Source of the DNA: Allobosea sp. BK604
Lineage (GTDB): Bacteria > Pseudomonadota > Alphaproteobacteria > Rhizobiales > Beijerinckiaceae
Assembly (NCBI RefSeq): GCF_004341515.1
Contig: NZ_SLZF01000001.1
Span: 744,001 to 808,000, forward strand
Length of the DNA stretch: 64,000 nt
Reading direction: 5' to 3'
Shown here: positions 15,168-23,652 of the stretch, piece after piece
Position numbering within the stretch: position 1 is the stretch's first letter
How the letters are laid out: every line of letters begins with the position of its first letter
Notes under the pieces: model-generated
Databases searched by the model: none
Told to the model about the DNA's origin: nothing
Seen by the model: only the letters and a program-made list of their open reading frames with translations
Translations under genes and position numbers: made by a program

Positions 15168-16364
15168 TCAGCCCCGTGCCGGACGTTCCGGCGTGAAGGC
15201 ATAGATGGCGGCCGAGGCCAGCAGCAACGCCGCGAAGATCCAGTGCAGGTTGGCGAAGGTCGCCGCCTTGTCGAGCCCGGCCTCGCCCTGCGCAGCGATC
15301 AGCCAGCCCGAGCCGTATTGGATCGCGGCAGCGCCGGCGATGAACAGGAAATTGACGAAGGTCATCCCGCGGCCGATCAGATGCCCGGGGAAGAACAGTT
15401 TCGCATGCGCCATCAGGATGGCATAGGTGAAGCCGGCCGCCCCGATCAGGGCAAAAAGACCGATCGCATGGGCATGATCGCTGCCGCCCCTCAACGCCAG
15501 CGCCGCGAAGGCGAGCCCGGTCAGGAGCGTGCCCCAGAGCACTAGGGGCTTGCTGCGGCGCGCCCATTGCTCGAGCCCGCCATAGGCGAAGGCACCGACG
15601 ACCATCGCCACCGCCATCACTGTCGCGACATGGCCGCTCTTGATCGGGTCGAAGGCGTGGACGGCGCTCATGAAGGGCGCGATCCATAATCCCCGCTCGG
15701 TCGCGATGATGGCGTAGCCGGTCAGCGTGATCGGCGCCAGCAGCCAGAGCGGCCTGACCCGGGCGATGCTGCGCAGCCCCTGCCACAGCCCTTCCTGCTT
15801 GCCGGACGAAGCCTCGGCATGCGGCGGATCGCGCACCAGGGCGGCCGCCAGCACGGTGGCGAGCAGAAAGCACACGGCCATGGCGAGCATGGCGCCGCGC
15901 CAGCCGAAATGCGCCGCGGCGATGGCGAGCGGCGCCGCCCCGACGAGATTCCCGATCGAGCCCAGCCCGATGAAGATCGAGGTCAGCAGCCCGAAACGCG
16001 CCGGTGCCTCGTTGCGGGCGAACAGGAAGAGTGAGGACATGAAGATCGGTGCGCAGCCGAGGCCGATCAGCGCCATCGCCAGCGTGCCGGTGAAGGCGCT
16101 GGTCGCGTTCGCGAACAGGAACGCGCCGACCGAGCCGAGCGCCATCAGCGCCGCCACCGTCCGGCGCGGGCCGAGCCGGTCGAGCGCCCAGCCCACCGGA
16201 AACTGCGCCAGCGCGAAGGTGATGAACCAGGCCGCGCCCAGCACGCCGAACTCGCGCGGACCGATCCCGAGATCCGCGATCACCGGGTTGGCGATGACGC
16301 TCAGGAACGACCGATAGAAGATCGACAGGATATAGGCCGGCAGCAGTGCCAGAAAGACGATCAC
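15168..16364 (-). CDS. MFS transporter
   Basis: An inner-membrane carrier of 398 residues with about 12 hydrophobic helices. PVGWALDRLGPRRTVAALMA is the conserved loop between helices 2 and 3. I placed the start at a GTG (16364), which begins MIVFLALLPAYILSIFYRSF after initiation. The longer frame reaching 16526 overlaps the thiolase gene and has no membrane character. No clear ribosome site precedes the GTG. The thiolase stop is 25 bases upstream on the same strand, so the two may be co-transcribed. The substrate is unknown. Confidence 0.78.
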   Translation of the reverse strand: MIVFLALLPAYILSIFYRSFLSVIANPVIADLGIGPREFGVLGAAWFITFALAQFPVGWALDRLGPRRTVAALMALGSVGAFLFANATSAFTGTLAMALIGLGCAPIFMSSLFLFARNEAPARFGLLTSIFIGLGSIGNLVGAAPLAIAAAHFGWRGAMLAMAVCFLLATVLAAALVRDPPHAEASSGKQEGLWQGLRSIARVRPLWLLAPITLTGYAIIATERGLWIAPFMSAVHAFDPIKSGHVATVMAVAMVVGAFAYGGLEQWARRSKPLVLWGTLLTGLAFAALALRGGSDHAHAIGLFALIGAAGFTYAILMAHAKLFFPGHLIGRGMTFVNFLFIAGAAAIQYGSGWLIAAQGEAGLDKAATFANLHWIFAALLLASAAIYAFTPERPARG

Positions 16365-16389
16365 GACAGGGCGATCACGTGAAGGGCGC

Positions 16390-17559
16390 CTATCTGATCC
16401 GCTCGAGTACCGAGACGTAATTCGCCACCGCCGCCCCGCCCATGTTGAAGATGCCGCCGAGGCGCGCATCCCTGACCTGCATGCCTTCCGGCGCCTCGCC
16501 GGTGAGCTGCATGGCGCTGAGCACATGCATCGAGACGCCGGTCGCGCCGATCGGGTGGCCCTTGGCCTTCAGGCCGCCGGAGACATTGACGGGCAGCTTG
16601 CCGTCCTTCTGCGTCCAGCCTTCCTTGATGGCGCGGGCGCCGTCGCCCTGCTTGGTCAGGCCCATCGCCTCGTATTCGATCAGTTCGGCAATGGTGAAGC
16701 AGTCATGCGTCTCGACGAAGGAGAGGTCTTCCAGCACGATTCCGGCTGCGGCCAGCGCCTTCTGCCAGGCGAGCGCTCCGCCCTCGAACTTCAGGATGTC
16801 GCGCTTCGACATCGGCAGGAAATCCTGGACATGGGCGATGCCGCGGAAGCCGACGGCGCGGCGCATCGAGAGCGCCGTCTCCTCGTCGGCCAGCACCAGC
16901 GCGGCGGCGCCGTCCGAGACCAGCGAGCAATCGGTGCGCTTCAGCGGCCCGGCGACATAGGGGTTCTTCTCGCTCTCCTCGCGGCAGAAGGCGAAGCCGA
17001 GATCCTTGCGCATCTGGGCATAGGGGTTCTCGACGCCGTTCTTGTGGTTCTTCGCCGCGATCAGCGCGAGCGCGTCCGACTGGTCGCCATGGCGCTGGAA
17101 ATAGGCCGAGGCGATCTTGCCGAAAACGCCGGCGAAGCCGTTGGGCGTCTCGCCATCCTCCGGCAGGTAGGAGGCTTTCAGCAGGAACCTGCCGATATCG
17201 GCCGGCGGCGTCTTGGTCATCTGCTCGACGCCGACGACGAGCACGATCCTGGCCGCACCCGCCTTGATGGCGCGCACGCCCTGGTGCACCGCGGCCGACC
17301 CGGTGGCGCAGGCATTCTCGACCCGGGTGGTCGGCTTGAAGCGCAGCGCCGGGTCGGCCTGGAGCACGAGCGAGGCGGTGAAATCCTGGGCAGAGAAGCC
17401 GGCGTTGTAATGGCCGAGCACGATCTCGTCGACCTGGTCGGCGGTGATCCCGGCATCGGCCATGGCCTCCGTGGCGACCTTCACCACCAGGCTTTCGATG
17501 GTCTCCGCATCCTGCTTGCCGAACGGCGTATGGGCCCAGCCGACGATCGCAGCGCTCAT
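16390..17559 (-). CDS. Thiolase-fold acetyl-CoA acetyltransferase (SCP-x type)
   Basis: A protein of 389 residues with thiolase motifs: the acylated cysteine in ENACATGSAA, the histidine in FVETHDCFTIAE and the C-terminal KAKGHPIGATG. The ENACATGS and THDCFT motifs fit the SCP-x-related thiolases better than FadA or PhaA, and the start MSAAIVGWAHTPFGKQ also fits. The ATG at 17559 has GGAGAG upstream. The typical role is thiolytic cleavage of branched or unusual acyl-CoAs, but biosynthetic activity is not excluded. An SCP-x partner OB-fold (DUF35) protein is not found nearby. An MFS gene follows. Confidence 0.85.
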   Translation of the reverse strand: MSAAIVGWAHTPFGKQDAETIESLVVKVATEAMADAGITADQVDEIVLGHYNAGFSAQDFTASLVLQADPALRFKPTTRVENACATGSAAVHQGVRAIKAGAARIVLVVGVEQMTKTPPADIGRFLLKASYLPEDGETPNGFAGVFGKIASAYFQRHGDQSDALALIAAKNHKNGVENPYAQMRKDLGFAFCREESEKNPYVAGPLKRTDCSLVSDGAAALVLADEETALSMRRAVGFRGIAHVQDFLPMSKRDILKFEGGALAWQKALAAAGIVLEDLSFVETHDCFTIAELIEYEAMGLTKQGDGARAIKEGWTQKDGKLPVNVSGGLKAKGHPIGATGVSMHVLSAMQLTGEAPEGMQVRDARLGGIFNMGGAAVANYVSVLERIR

Positions 17560-17670
17560 GACGTCTCTCTCCGCATGTCGTGTGTTTACACGTTTACTTG
17601 CGCGTTCGACGGCCATCTCGCAAGCGGGAGACGCGCATTTCGGGCGTGCGCGGAAGCGAGAACCCGCCGA

Positions 17671-18573
17671 TCAGATCGCCAGCATCAGCAGCAGCCCGAC
17701 CCCGCCGACGATCATCGCCATGCCCGCGAGCTCGCGCCGGCTGGTGCCTTCCGAGAAGATCCGGCGCGAGGCGATTTGCGCCAGCGGCACCTCCAGCAGC
17801 CCGAGCGTGCGCACATTGGCCGCGGTCGTCAGCGAGAAGCCGATGAACCAGAATTGCGAAGCCGCGGCGCCAAGGAAGCCGGCGGCGAGTGAAGGCCGCC
17901 AGTTCCTGAAGATCGAAACCAGCGCCTTGCGGTTGGCGATCAGCATGTAGACCATCAGGAGCAGCGTCTGCAGGAACAGGCCGAGCGCCAGGATCGTCGT
18001 CGCCTTCATGACGAAACTGCCTTCGGGCAACATCTGGATGGCGCCGCGATAGCCGATCGCCGAAAGCGCGAAGAAAGCCCCTGCCCCGATGCCGAGCATG
18101 GCCGGGCGCAGGCCCGCCCGCGACAATTTCTCGCCCGGCTTCCACGAGACCACGACGACGCCGGCTGTCGCCACCACGATCGCGACGAATTTCCAGAAGC
18201 TCAGCGCATCCCCGAGCAACAGCGCGCCGAACACCGCGACCTGCACCGGCTCTGTCTTGGTATAGGCCGTGGTCACTGCGAAGGAACGCTCGCGCATCGC
18301 GGCCAGCATCAGCGCCGTCGCCGCGATCTGCGTCAGGGCACCCCAGGCGGTGACGCCGAGCGTCGCAAGGCTGATCGCGGGGGGCAGCCGTTCCGAGACG
18401 ATGCAGACCAGCACGAGGAAGAGCAATGCGAAGGGCAGGCCGAACAGGAACCGCACCTGCGTCGCGCCGATCACGCCGATAAGATCGGTCAGCGAGCGCT
18501 GGGTCAGGTTGCGCGCGGTCTGCAGCAGGGCGGCGAGGATCGTCGCCGGAATCCAGAAAAGTGTGAAGCCCAC
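17671..18573 (-). CDS. EamA/DMT family transporter
   Basis: A protein of 300 residues with ten predicted membrane helices in two EamA repeats. The first repeat starts FWIPATILAALLQTARNLTQ and the second follows RAGLRPAMLGIGAGAFFALS. The end of each repeat has the usual glutamate-proline-containing helix (YTKTEPVQVAVFGALLLGDA and LLEVPLAQIASRRIFSEG). Members export amino acids, nucleosides or other metabolites. It has no obvious operon partner; the 184-base gap to the carboxypeptidase contains no recognisable feature. Confidence 0.85.
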   Translation of the reverse strand: MGFTLFWIPATILAALLQTARNLTQRSLTDLIGVIGATQVRFLFGLPFALLFLVLVCIVSERLPPAISLATLGVTAWGALTQIAATALMLAAMRERSFAVTTAYTKTEPVQVAVFGALLLGDALSFWKFVAIVVATAGVVVVSWKPGEKLSRAGLRPAMLGIGAGAFFALSAIGYRGAIQMLPEGSFVMKATTILALGLFLQTLLLMVYMLIANRKALVSIFRNWRPSLAAGFLGAAASQFWFIGFSLTTAANVRTLGLLEVPLAQIASRRIFSEGTSRRELAGMAMIVGGVGLLLMLAI

Positions 18574-18758
18574 GCGAGCGTCCAGAGGTTGCGAATACTG
18601 TCCCGGCTTTTGAACCTGGCTGCCCGACTAGGCAAATCGCTCAGCAAAGGGTAGGTATGCACAAACGGGCGGAGTTGCCGAACCCGCCGTCTCGAAAATG
18701 CCGCACGCGTCGCGTTGAACCCTCAACCCTCGTCCAAGACAGGTTCAAGACCCGCCCG

Positions 18759-20357
18759 ATGATCGCATCCCGCTTCGCCTTCACCCTTGCCCTTGGCCTT
18801 GCAGCCGCAGCTCCGGCGCTCGCGGGCACCAGTCTCGTGGTCGATGCCAATAGCGGTGAAGTGCTCTCGAGCGAGAATCCGAGCCAGGCCTGGCACCCGG
18901 CCTCGACGACGAAGATGATGACGATCTACCTGGCGCTGAAAGCCGTGCGCGAGGGTCGTCTCGGGCTCGAGACCGCGATCCCGGCCTCGAAGCTCGCCGC
19001 CAGCCAGCCGCGCGTGAAGGTCTATATCAAGCCGGGCCAGGAGATCACGCTCGACAACGCGCTGCGCATCATGATGGTCAAATCGGCCAACGACATCGCC
19101 TATGTCGTGGCCGAGGGCGTCGGTGGCGACGTGCCGACCTTCGTCTCGATGATGAATGCCGAGGCCCAGCGGCTCGGCATGCGCGACACGCATTTCACCA
19201 ATCCCAATGGCTGGCACGACCCGAACCAGCAGGTCAGCGCCCGCGACCTCGCCGTGCTCGCCATGGCGTTGATGCATGATTTCCCGGAATATGCGGGCTA
19301 CTGGAATATCGGCGCGCTTCAGCTCGGCCGGCAGATCATCCACAACACCAACGGGCTCGTCGGCCGCTATTCCGGCATTACCGGAATGAAGACCGGCTTC
19401 ACCTGCCCATCAGGCTTCAATGTCGTGGCGGTGGCGAACCGCGGCGGCCGCACGCTGATCGCCATCGTGCTCGGCGCGGCCTCCGGGACCGAACGCACGG
19501 TCAAGGCGGCGCAGCTCCTCGACGACGGTTTCTCGAAATGGGGCGGCAGCGGCTATACGATCGCCAGCCTTCCCTCCGGTAGTGGCGGCCGGGCCTATAG
19601 CGTCTGCGACGATATCCGTCGCCGGGGCGGTGGCGCTCCGCTCGCCGACGATGCCGAATCCGCCGGGCCAATCACCAGCGCCGCCGTTCAGGCCGTTGGC
19701 GGCAATGCCGAAGGCACCTCCGACCGCTTTCCGATCGCCGGCGCGCAGCCGGCCGCGACCGGCGCTATGCTGAGCCGCTCGAGCTCAGGCCGTATCTCGC
19801 TCGGGCCGCGCGCCCAGGTGGCGCCGATCCCGGTCGCCTTCGGGCGCTCGCCCGGCTCGGCGACGGCGCCGCTCGCCGCCAATGTCGCCAACCGGGCCGA
19901 CACCCAGGTGGCGCGCGGAGCAGTACCCACGATCGCGCCGGGCGCCCCCGTTGCGGCCGGCCTCTTCGCCAGCCCCTCGGCCCGTACGCCATCCAGCAAT
20001 GGCAGCATCTCCGGCACGACCCGGGCCTTCGCCCCGACCGGCGCCGCCGAGGATAATCAGCAGCCGCAGACGAACGGCACGGCCGATCGCGGCCCGCTGC
20101 GACTGCAGGGCGCGATCCAGCCCGGCGCCGCGACCGCGACCAGCCTGCGCCCCGGCGCAGCCGCCGGCATCAAGCAGGCGGCGCGTTCCCCTGCCAGGCC
20201 GCTTCTCGCCAAGCCCGAGGCGTCCAAGGCCAAGGCTGATGGCAAGGCCAAGGCCGAGAGCAAGGCCAAGCCGAGCCATGCCGCGGCCAAGCCGCCAGCA
20301 AAGCCCGCCGCCAAGCCGGCGCCGAAGCCCAAGGCCAAGCCGAACACCGACGCCTGA
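18759..20357 (+). CDS. D-alanyl-D-alanine carboxypeptidase (PBP5/6 type)
   Basis: A secreted peptidoglycan carboxypeptidase of 532 residues. A signal peptide covers residues 1-22 (cleavage after ALA). The penicillin-binding motifs are SxxK at 49-52 (STTK), SxN at 109-111 (SAN) and KTG in GMKTGFTCPSG near residue 211. The catalytic domain ends around residue 285. Beyond it lies about 250 residues of low complexity, ending in a lysine/alanine/proline tail with repeated KAKAD/KAKAE and KPAAKP units. The family usually has about 390 residues, so this tail is an addition, perhaps binding wall polymers. The ATG at 18759 gives a proper signal peptide; 18657 does not. Confidence 0.88.
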   Translation: MIASRFAFTLALGLAAAAPALAGTSLVVDANSGEVLSSENPSQAWHPASTTKMMTIYLALKAVREGRLGLETAIPASKLAASQPRVKVYIKPGQEITLDNALRIMMVKSANDIAYVVAEGVGGDVPTFVSMMNAEAQRLGMRDTHFTNPNGWHDPNQQVSARDLAVLAMALMHDFPEYAGYWNIGALQLGRQIIHNTNGLVGRYSGITGMKTGFTCPSGFNVVAVANRGGRTLIAIVLGAASGTERTVKAAQLLDDGFSKWGGSGYTIASLPSGSGGRAYSVCDDIRRRGGGAPLADDAESAGPITSAAVQAVGGNAEGTSDRFPIAGAQPAATGAMLSRSSSGRISLGPRAQVAPIPVAFGRSPGSATAPLAANVANRADTQVARGAVPTIAPGAPVAAGLFASPSARTPSSNGSISGTTRAFAPTGAAEDNQQPQTNGTADRGPLRLQGAIQPGAATATSLRPGAAAGIKQAARSPARPLLAKPEASKAKADGKAKAESKAKPSHAAAKPPAKPAAKPAPKPKAKPNTDA

Positions 20358-20369
20358 GCCTGACGGATC

Positions 20370-21254
20370 ATGGGGGGCGACAGCGCCGCACGGCGGCAAG
20401 GCATCGCGCTCGCCCTCGCCTCGGCGGCTGCCTATGGCAGCAACATCGTCAGCGCCCAGCTCGCCGGCCAGGCCGGGCTGAGCGGCCCGTTGCTGGTCTT
20501 TTACCGCGTCTTCATCATGCTGGCGCTCGTCATCGCCGCCGCTGCGGTGCTGCGCGTATCCTGGAAGATCCCACCCGGCCAGGTCAGGCCGCTGATCGCC
20601 TTCGGCCTGACCAGCGCGCTGGTCGGCTCGGCCTATCTCTCCTCGGTCGCCTTCGTACCCGTCACCATCGCTGCAGTGGTGTTCTACACCTACCCGGTGC
20701 TGATCGTGCTCGCGGAATCCGTGCTGATGCCCGCCCGCTTCAGCCCGGGCAGGCTCGTCGTCGCGCTCATCGCCTTCCTCGGCGTCGCGCTCGTGGTCGG
20801 TCCCAGCCTGGACAGTCTCGATCCGCGCGGCCTCGCTCTCGCCTTTGCCGCCGCCATGCTGGCGGCGGCGCAGTTCTTCGCCGCCTCGGCCTGCGCGCCG
20901 ACGCCGCTCGCGCCAAAACTGTTCTGGACGCATCTGCTGATCCTGCCGGTCACGATCGCGATCCTCTGGCTGGCCGCCGGCTTCCAGCCGCCGCAGGCGG
21001 TCGCAGCGGCCCCGATCGCTTTCGCCATCACGACCGGCAGCTATCTGCTCGGCTTCCTGCTCCAGGTCATGGCGCTGACGCGCGTCGCTCCCGGGCCGGC
21101 GGCACTTGCGTTCTGCGCCGAGCCGGTCTTTTCGGTGCTGATCGCCGCCCTGGTCCTCGGCGAGCGTCTCGGGCTGATGCAATATGCAGGCGGCGCCCTT
21201 GTCGTCGGCGCCATCATGGCCAATGTAATATTAGAACAAAATCGGGCGCGCTGA
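20370..21254 (+). CDS. EamA/DMT family transporter
   Basis: A protein of 294 residues with ten predicted helices and two EamA repeats. VPVTIAAVVFYTYPVLIVLA ends the first half and APGPAALAFCAEPVFSVLIA ends the second; both contain the proline-bearing helix of the family. The ATG is 12 bases after the carboxypeptidase stop codon, suggesting co-transcription, and the gene is 24 bases before the CobW-type gene. Substrate unknown. It is not closely similar to the EamA protein at 17671-18573. Confidence 0.85.
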   Translation: MGGDSAARRQGIALALASAAAYGSNIVSAQLAGQAGLSGPLLVFYRVFIMLALVIAAAAVLRVSWKIPPGQVRPLIAFGLTSALVGSAYLSSVAFVPVTIAAVVFYTYPVLIVLAESVLMPARFSPGRLVVALIAFLGVALVVGPSLDSLDPRGLALAFAAAMLAAAQFFAASACAPTPLAPKLFWTHLLILPVTIAILWLAAGFQPPQAVAAAPIAFAITTGSYLLGFLLQVMALTRVAPGPAALAFCAEPVFSVLIAALVLGERLGLMQYAGGALVVGAIMANVILEQNRAR

Positions 21255-21278
21255 GCGCCGACCAAGACGGCGCGACGC

Positions 21279-22394
21279 ATGACCGAGAAACCTACCCCGA
21301 TCCCGCTCACCTTGCTGACCGGCTTCCTCGGCGCCGGCAAGACGACATTGCTGAACCGCCTGCTCAAGGACCCGGGGTTGTCCGACACGCTCGTCATCGT
21401 CAACGAGTTCGGCGAGATCGGCCTCGACCACCAGCTGATCGAGGGTGTCGAGGAGAACATGATCCTGCTCGCCTCGGGCTGCCTGTGCTGCACCATCCGC
21501 GACGACCTGATCATCACGCTCGAGGATCTGCTGCGCCGGCTCGACAACGGCCGCGTCGCGCGCTTCAAGCGCGTGGTGATCGAGACGACCGGCCTCGCCG
21601 ATCCGGCTCCCATCCTCAACGTCCTGATCAACCACCCTTATCTCGCCCTGCGCTTCCGGCTCGACGGCGTCGTCACGCTGGTCGACGCGGTCAATGGCAT
21701 GGCGACGCTCGATGCGCACGAGGAGGCGCGCAAGCAGGTCATTACCGCCGACCGCATCGTCCTGACCAAGACCGACCTGCTCGACGATCCCGCTCAGGCC
21801 GAGGCGCTGCGGCAGCGCCTGGCGGCGCTCAATCCCGGCATCAGGCTGCTCAGCCCGGACGCCGCCGCGGACACCCTGATCAGCGCCGGGCTCTACGATC
21901 TCGGCGAGAGGCCCGAAGCGGTCAGGGACTGGCTCGCCGTCGAGGCCCTGGGCGGCCCCGGCCATGATCATGGCCATCACGAGCATGACCATGCGCACCA
22001 GCATGATGGGCATCACCATCACGGCCATGGCCACGCGCACCACCATCAGCACGACGTCAACCGCCATGATGAAAACATCCGCGCCTTCGCGCTGACCGCG
22101 GAGACGCCGATCAATCTCGCGAGCTTCGAGCTGTTCTGGACGCTGCTGCGCTCGACCCATGGCTCGAAGCTGCTTCGGCTGAAGGGGTTGGTCGCACTCA
22201 GCGAGAACCCCGACCAGCCGCTCCTCGTCCATGCCGTGCAGCAGATCCTGCACGAGCCCCTCCTGCTAGAGCGCTGGCCCGATGCCGACCGGCGCTCGCG
22301 CCTCGTCCTGATCGTCAAGGATCTCGACGAGACCATGGTCCAGCGACTCTGGGCCGCCTTCCTCGGCCAGGCGGCCAAGCCCGCCATGGCTTGA
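21279..22394 (+). CDS. CobW/COG0523 family GTPase (metal chaperone)
   Basis: A G3E-family GTPase of 371 residues. The P-loop is GFLGAGKT at residues 15-22, the metal-site motif GCLCC is at 67-71, and the base-specificity motif is LTKTDL. A histidine-rich insertion, roughly residues 227-262, contains more than 20 histidines alternating with aspartate and glycine. The CobW C-terminal domain follows. Members insert or deliver zinc, cobalt or other metals. The histidine stretch suggests zinc or nickel buffering, and no cobalamin gene is adjacent. No Zur-like site was recognised upstream, so the metal is undecided. Confidence 0.88.
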   Translation: MTEKPTPIPLTLLTGFLGAGKTTLLNRLLKDPGLSDTLVIVNEFGEIGLDHQLIEGVEENMILLASGCLCCTIRDDLIITLEDLLRRLDNGRVARFKRVVIETTGLADPAPILNVLINHPYLALRFRLDGVVTLVDAVNGMATLDAHEEARKQVITADRIVLTKTDLLDDPAQAEALRQRLAALNPGIRLLSPDAAADTLISAGLYDLGERPEAVRDWLAVEALGGPGHDHGHHEHDHAHQHDGHHHHGHGHAHHHQHDVNRHDENIRAFALTAETPINLASFELFWTLLRSTHGSKLLRLKGLVALSENPDQPLLVHAVQQILHEPLLLERWPDADRRSRLVLIVKDLDETMVQRLWAAFLGQAAKPAMA

Positions 22395-22515
22395 GACAGC
22401 CGCTCCTGGCCCCGATCTTGAAGCCTGAAGGCTGATCGCCCGACCGGCACCCGTTCTCTTGCCAAACTGGCACGGAACCGCACCGGGACGATCCAGCACG
22501 AACAGGCAGGGTCGG

Positions 22516-23652
22516 ATGAACCGGATCGTTGCTTTGAAAGGCTTGAGCGCCGGCAGCTCGCCGCTGCCTGCGGGTTCGATTGCGGCTCCCGCACCGGACG
22601 GGCCGCTCCATCTCGAATTCAAGCCACTTCTGGACTGCGCGGAGATCAGGACCGCCTGGAGCAATCTCGCCGCCCGCGCGCTCGAACCCAATCCGTTCTT
22701 CGAGCCCGATTTCGCGCTGGCGGCCGCGCAGCATCTCGTCGCCTTCCGCGATGCCGCTGCCATCCTCGTCTGGCAGGGCGGAGAGACCAGCCCGGCACGC
22801 CGGCTGATGGGCTTCCTGCCCTGCCTGCCGCAAGGCCGCCTCTTCGGCCCCGACATGCTCACCGCGCTTGCAGACGCGCGCGTCTTCAGCGGCGCACCGC
22901 TGATCGACCGCGAGCGCGGCGGCGCAGTTCTCGACGCGATCATGACCCGCAAGCCGGCGAGGCGCGGCCTCATCCTGCGTGCGATCGACCTTGATGGCGC
23001 CTTCGCCCAAGCCCTGCGCGCCAGCAGCGAGCGGCTCGGCCTGCCGCTCAAGCCGGAACCGGCCACGCCCTCCCTCGCCCGGCGCCGCGCCGAACCCGGC
23101 AATCCCAACGCATTGCGCGACGCGCTCGCCCGCGAAGGCAAGGTCACGCTGGTCGAGGCCGGCGCGCGCAGCGACATCCGCGACGCGATCGAGCTCGTGC
23201 TGGCGATCGAAGCCTCGGGCTCGCGCGCCCGCGCCCGCAGCGCGACCTTGCAGGATACACGCGAGGTCGGCTTCGTCCGGGCGATGACGCGCGGCCTCGC
23301 CCGCATCCGGCAATGCCGCACCGGCCTGCTGATGCTGGACGAGCGGCCGATCGCCGGCGCCATCATCCTCGGCAAGGCGCAGCGCAGCTGGCTCTACACC
23401 TCGACGCAGGACGAGGCCTATGCGCTCTTCGAGCCTGAGCGCCTTTTGCTGGCGCTGATGCAGCAGGCGACGCCATCGCGCCAGATCCTGCGACGCAGAG
23501 GAGAGGCGTTTTCGGGAAACGGGTCGGTGCCGATCGGCACGTTGACGCTGAGCGCAGCGGTCGAGCACTCACCGAAGCACATCGCCTTGCGCGCTCGCGA
23601 CGCGCTGCGCTGGCGCGGTCTCAGGCTTCGGCGCGCAGTAGCCGGCGGATGA
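22516..23652 (+). CDS. GNAT/BioF2-like acyltransferase family protein
   Basis: A protein of 378 residues that I assign with caution to the FemAB-like/BioF2-like acetyltransferase group. The segment WSNLAARALEPNPFFEPDFA near residue 50 and LLMLDERPIAGAIILG near residue 285 are typical of that fold, with conserved strands near the C-terminus. No signal peptide is seen. Relatives often occur in polysaccharide or cell-envelope loci, but none is adjacent here. The start at 22516 gives the sequence beginning MNRIVALKG. Its last 32 bases overlap the 3' end of the convergent acyl-CoA ligase gene. Confidence 0.65.
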   Translation: MNRIVALKGLSAGSSPLPAGSIAAPAPDGPLHLEFKPLLDCAEIRTAWSNLAARALEPNPFFEPDFALAAAQHLVAFRDAAAILVWQGGETSPARRLMGFLPCLPQGRLFGPDMLTALADARVFSGAPLIDRERGGAVLDAIMTRKPARRGLILRAIDLDGAFAQALRASSERLGLPLKPEPATPSLARRRAEPGNPNALRDALAREGKVTLVEAGARSDIRDAIELVLAIEASGSRARARSATLQDTREVGFVRAMTRGLARIRQCRTGLLMLDERPIAGAIILGKAQRSWLYTSTQDEAYALFEPERLLLALMQQATPSRQILRRRGEAFSGNGSVPIGTLTLSAAVEHSPKHIALRARDALRWRGLRLRRAVAGG

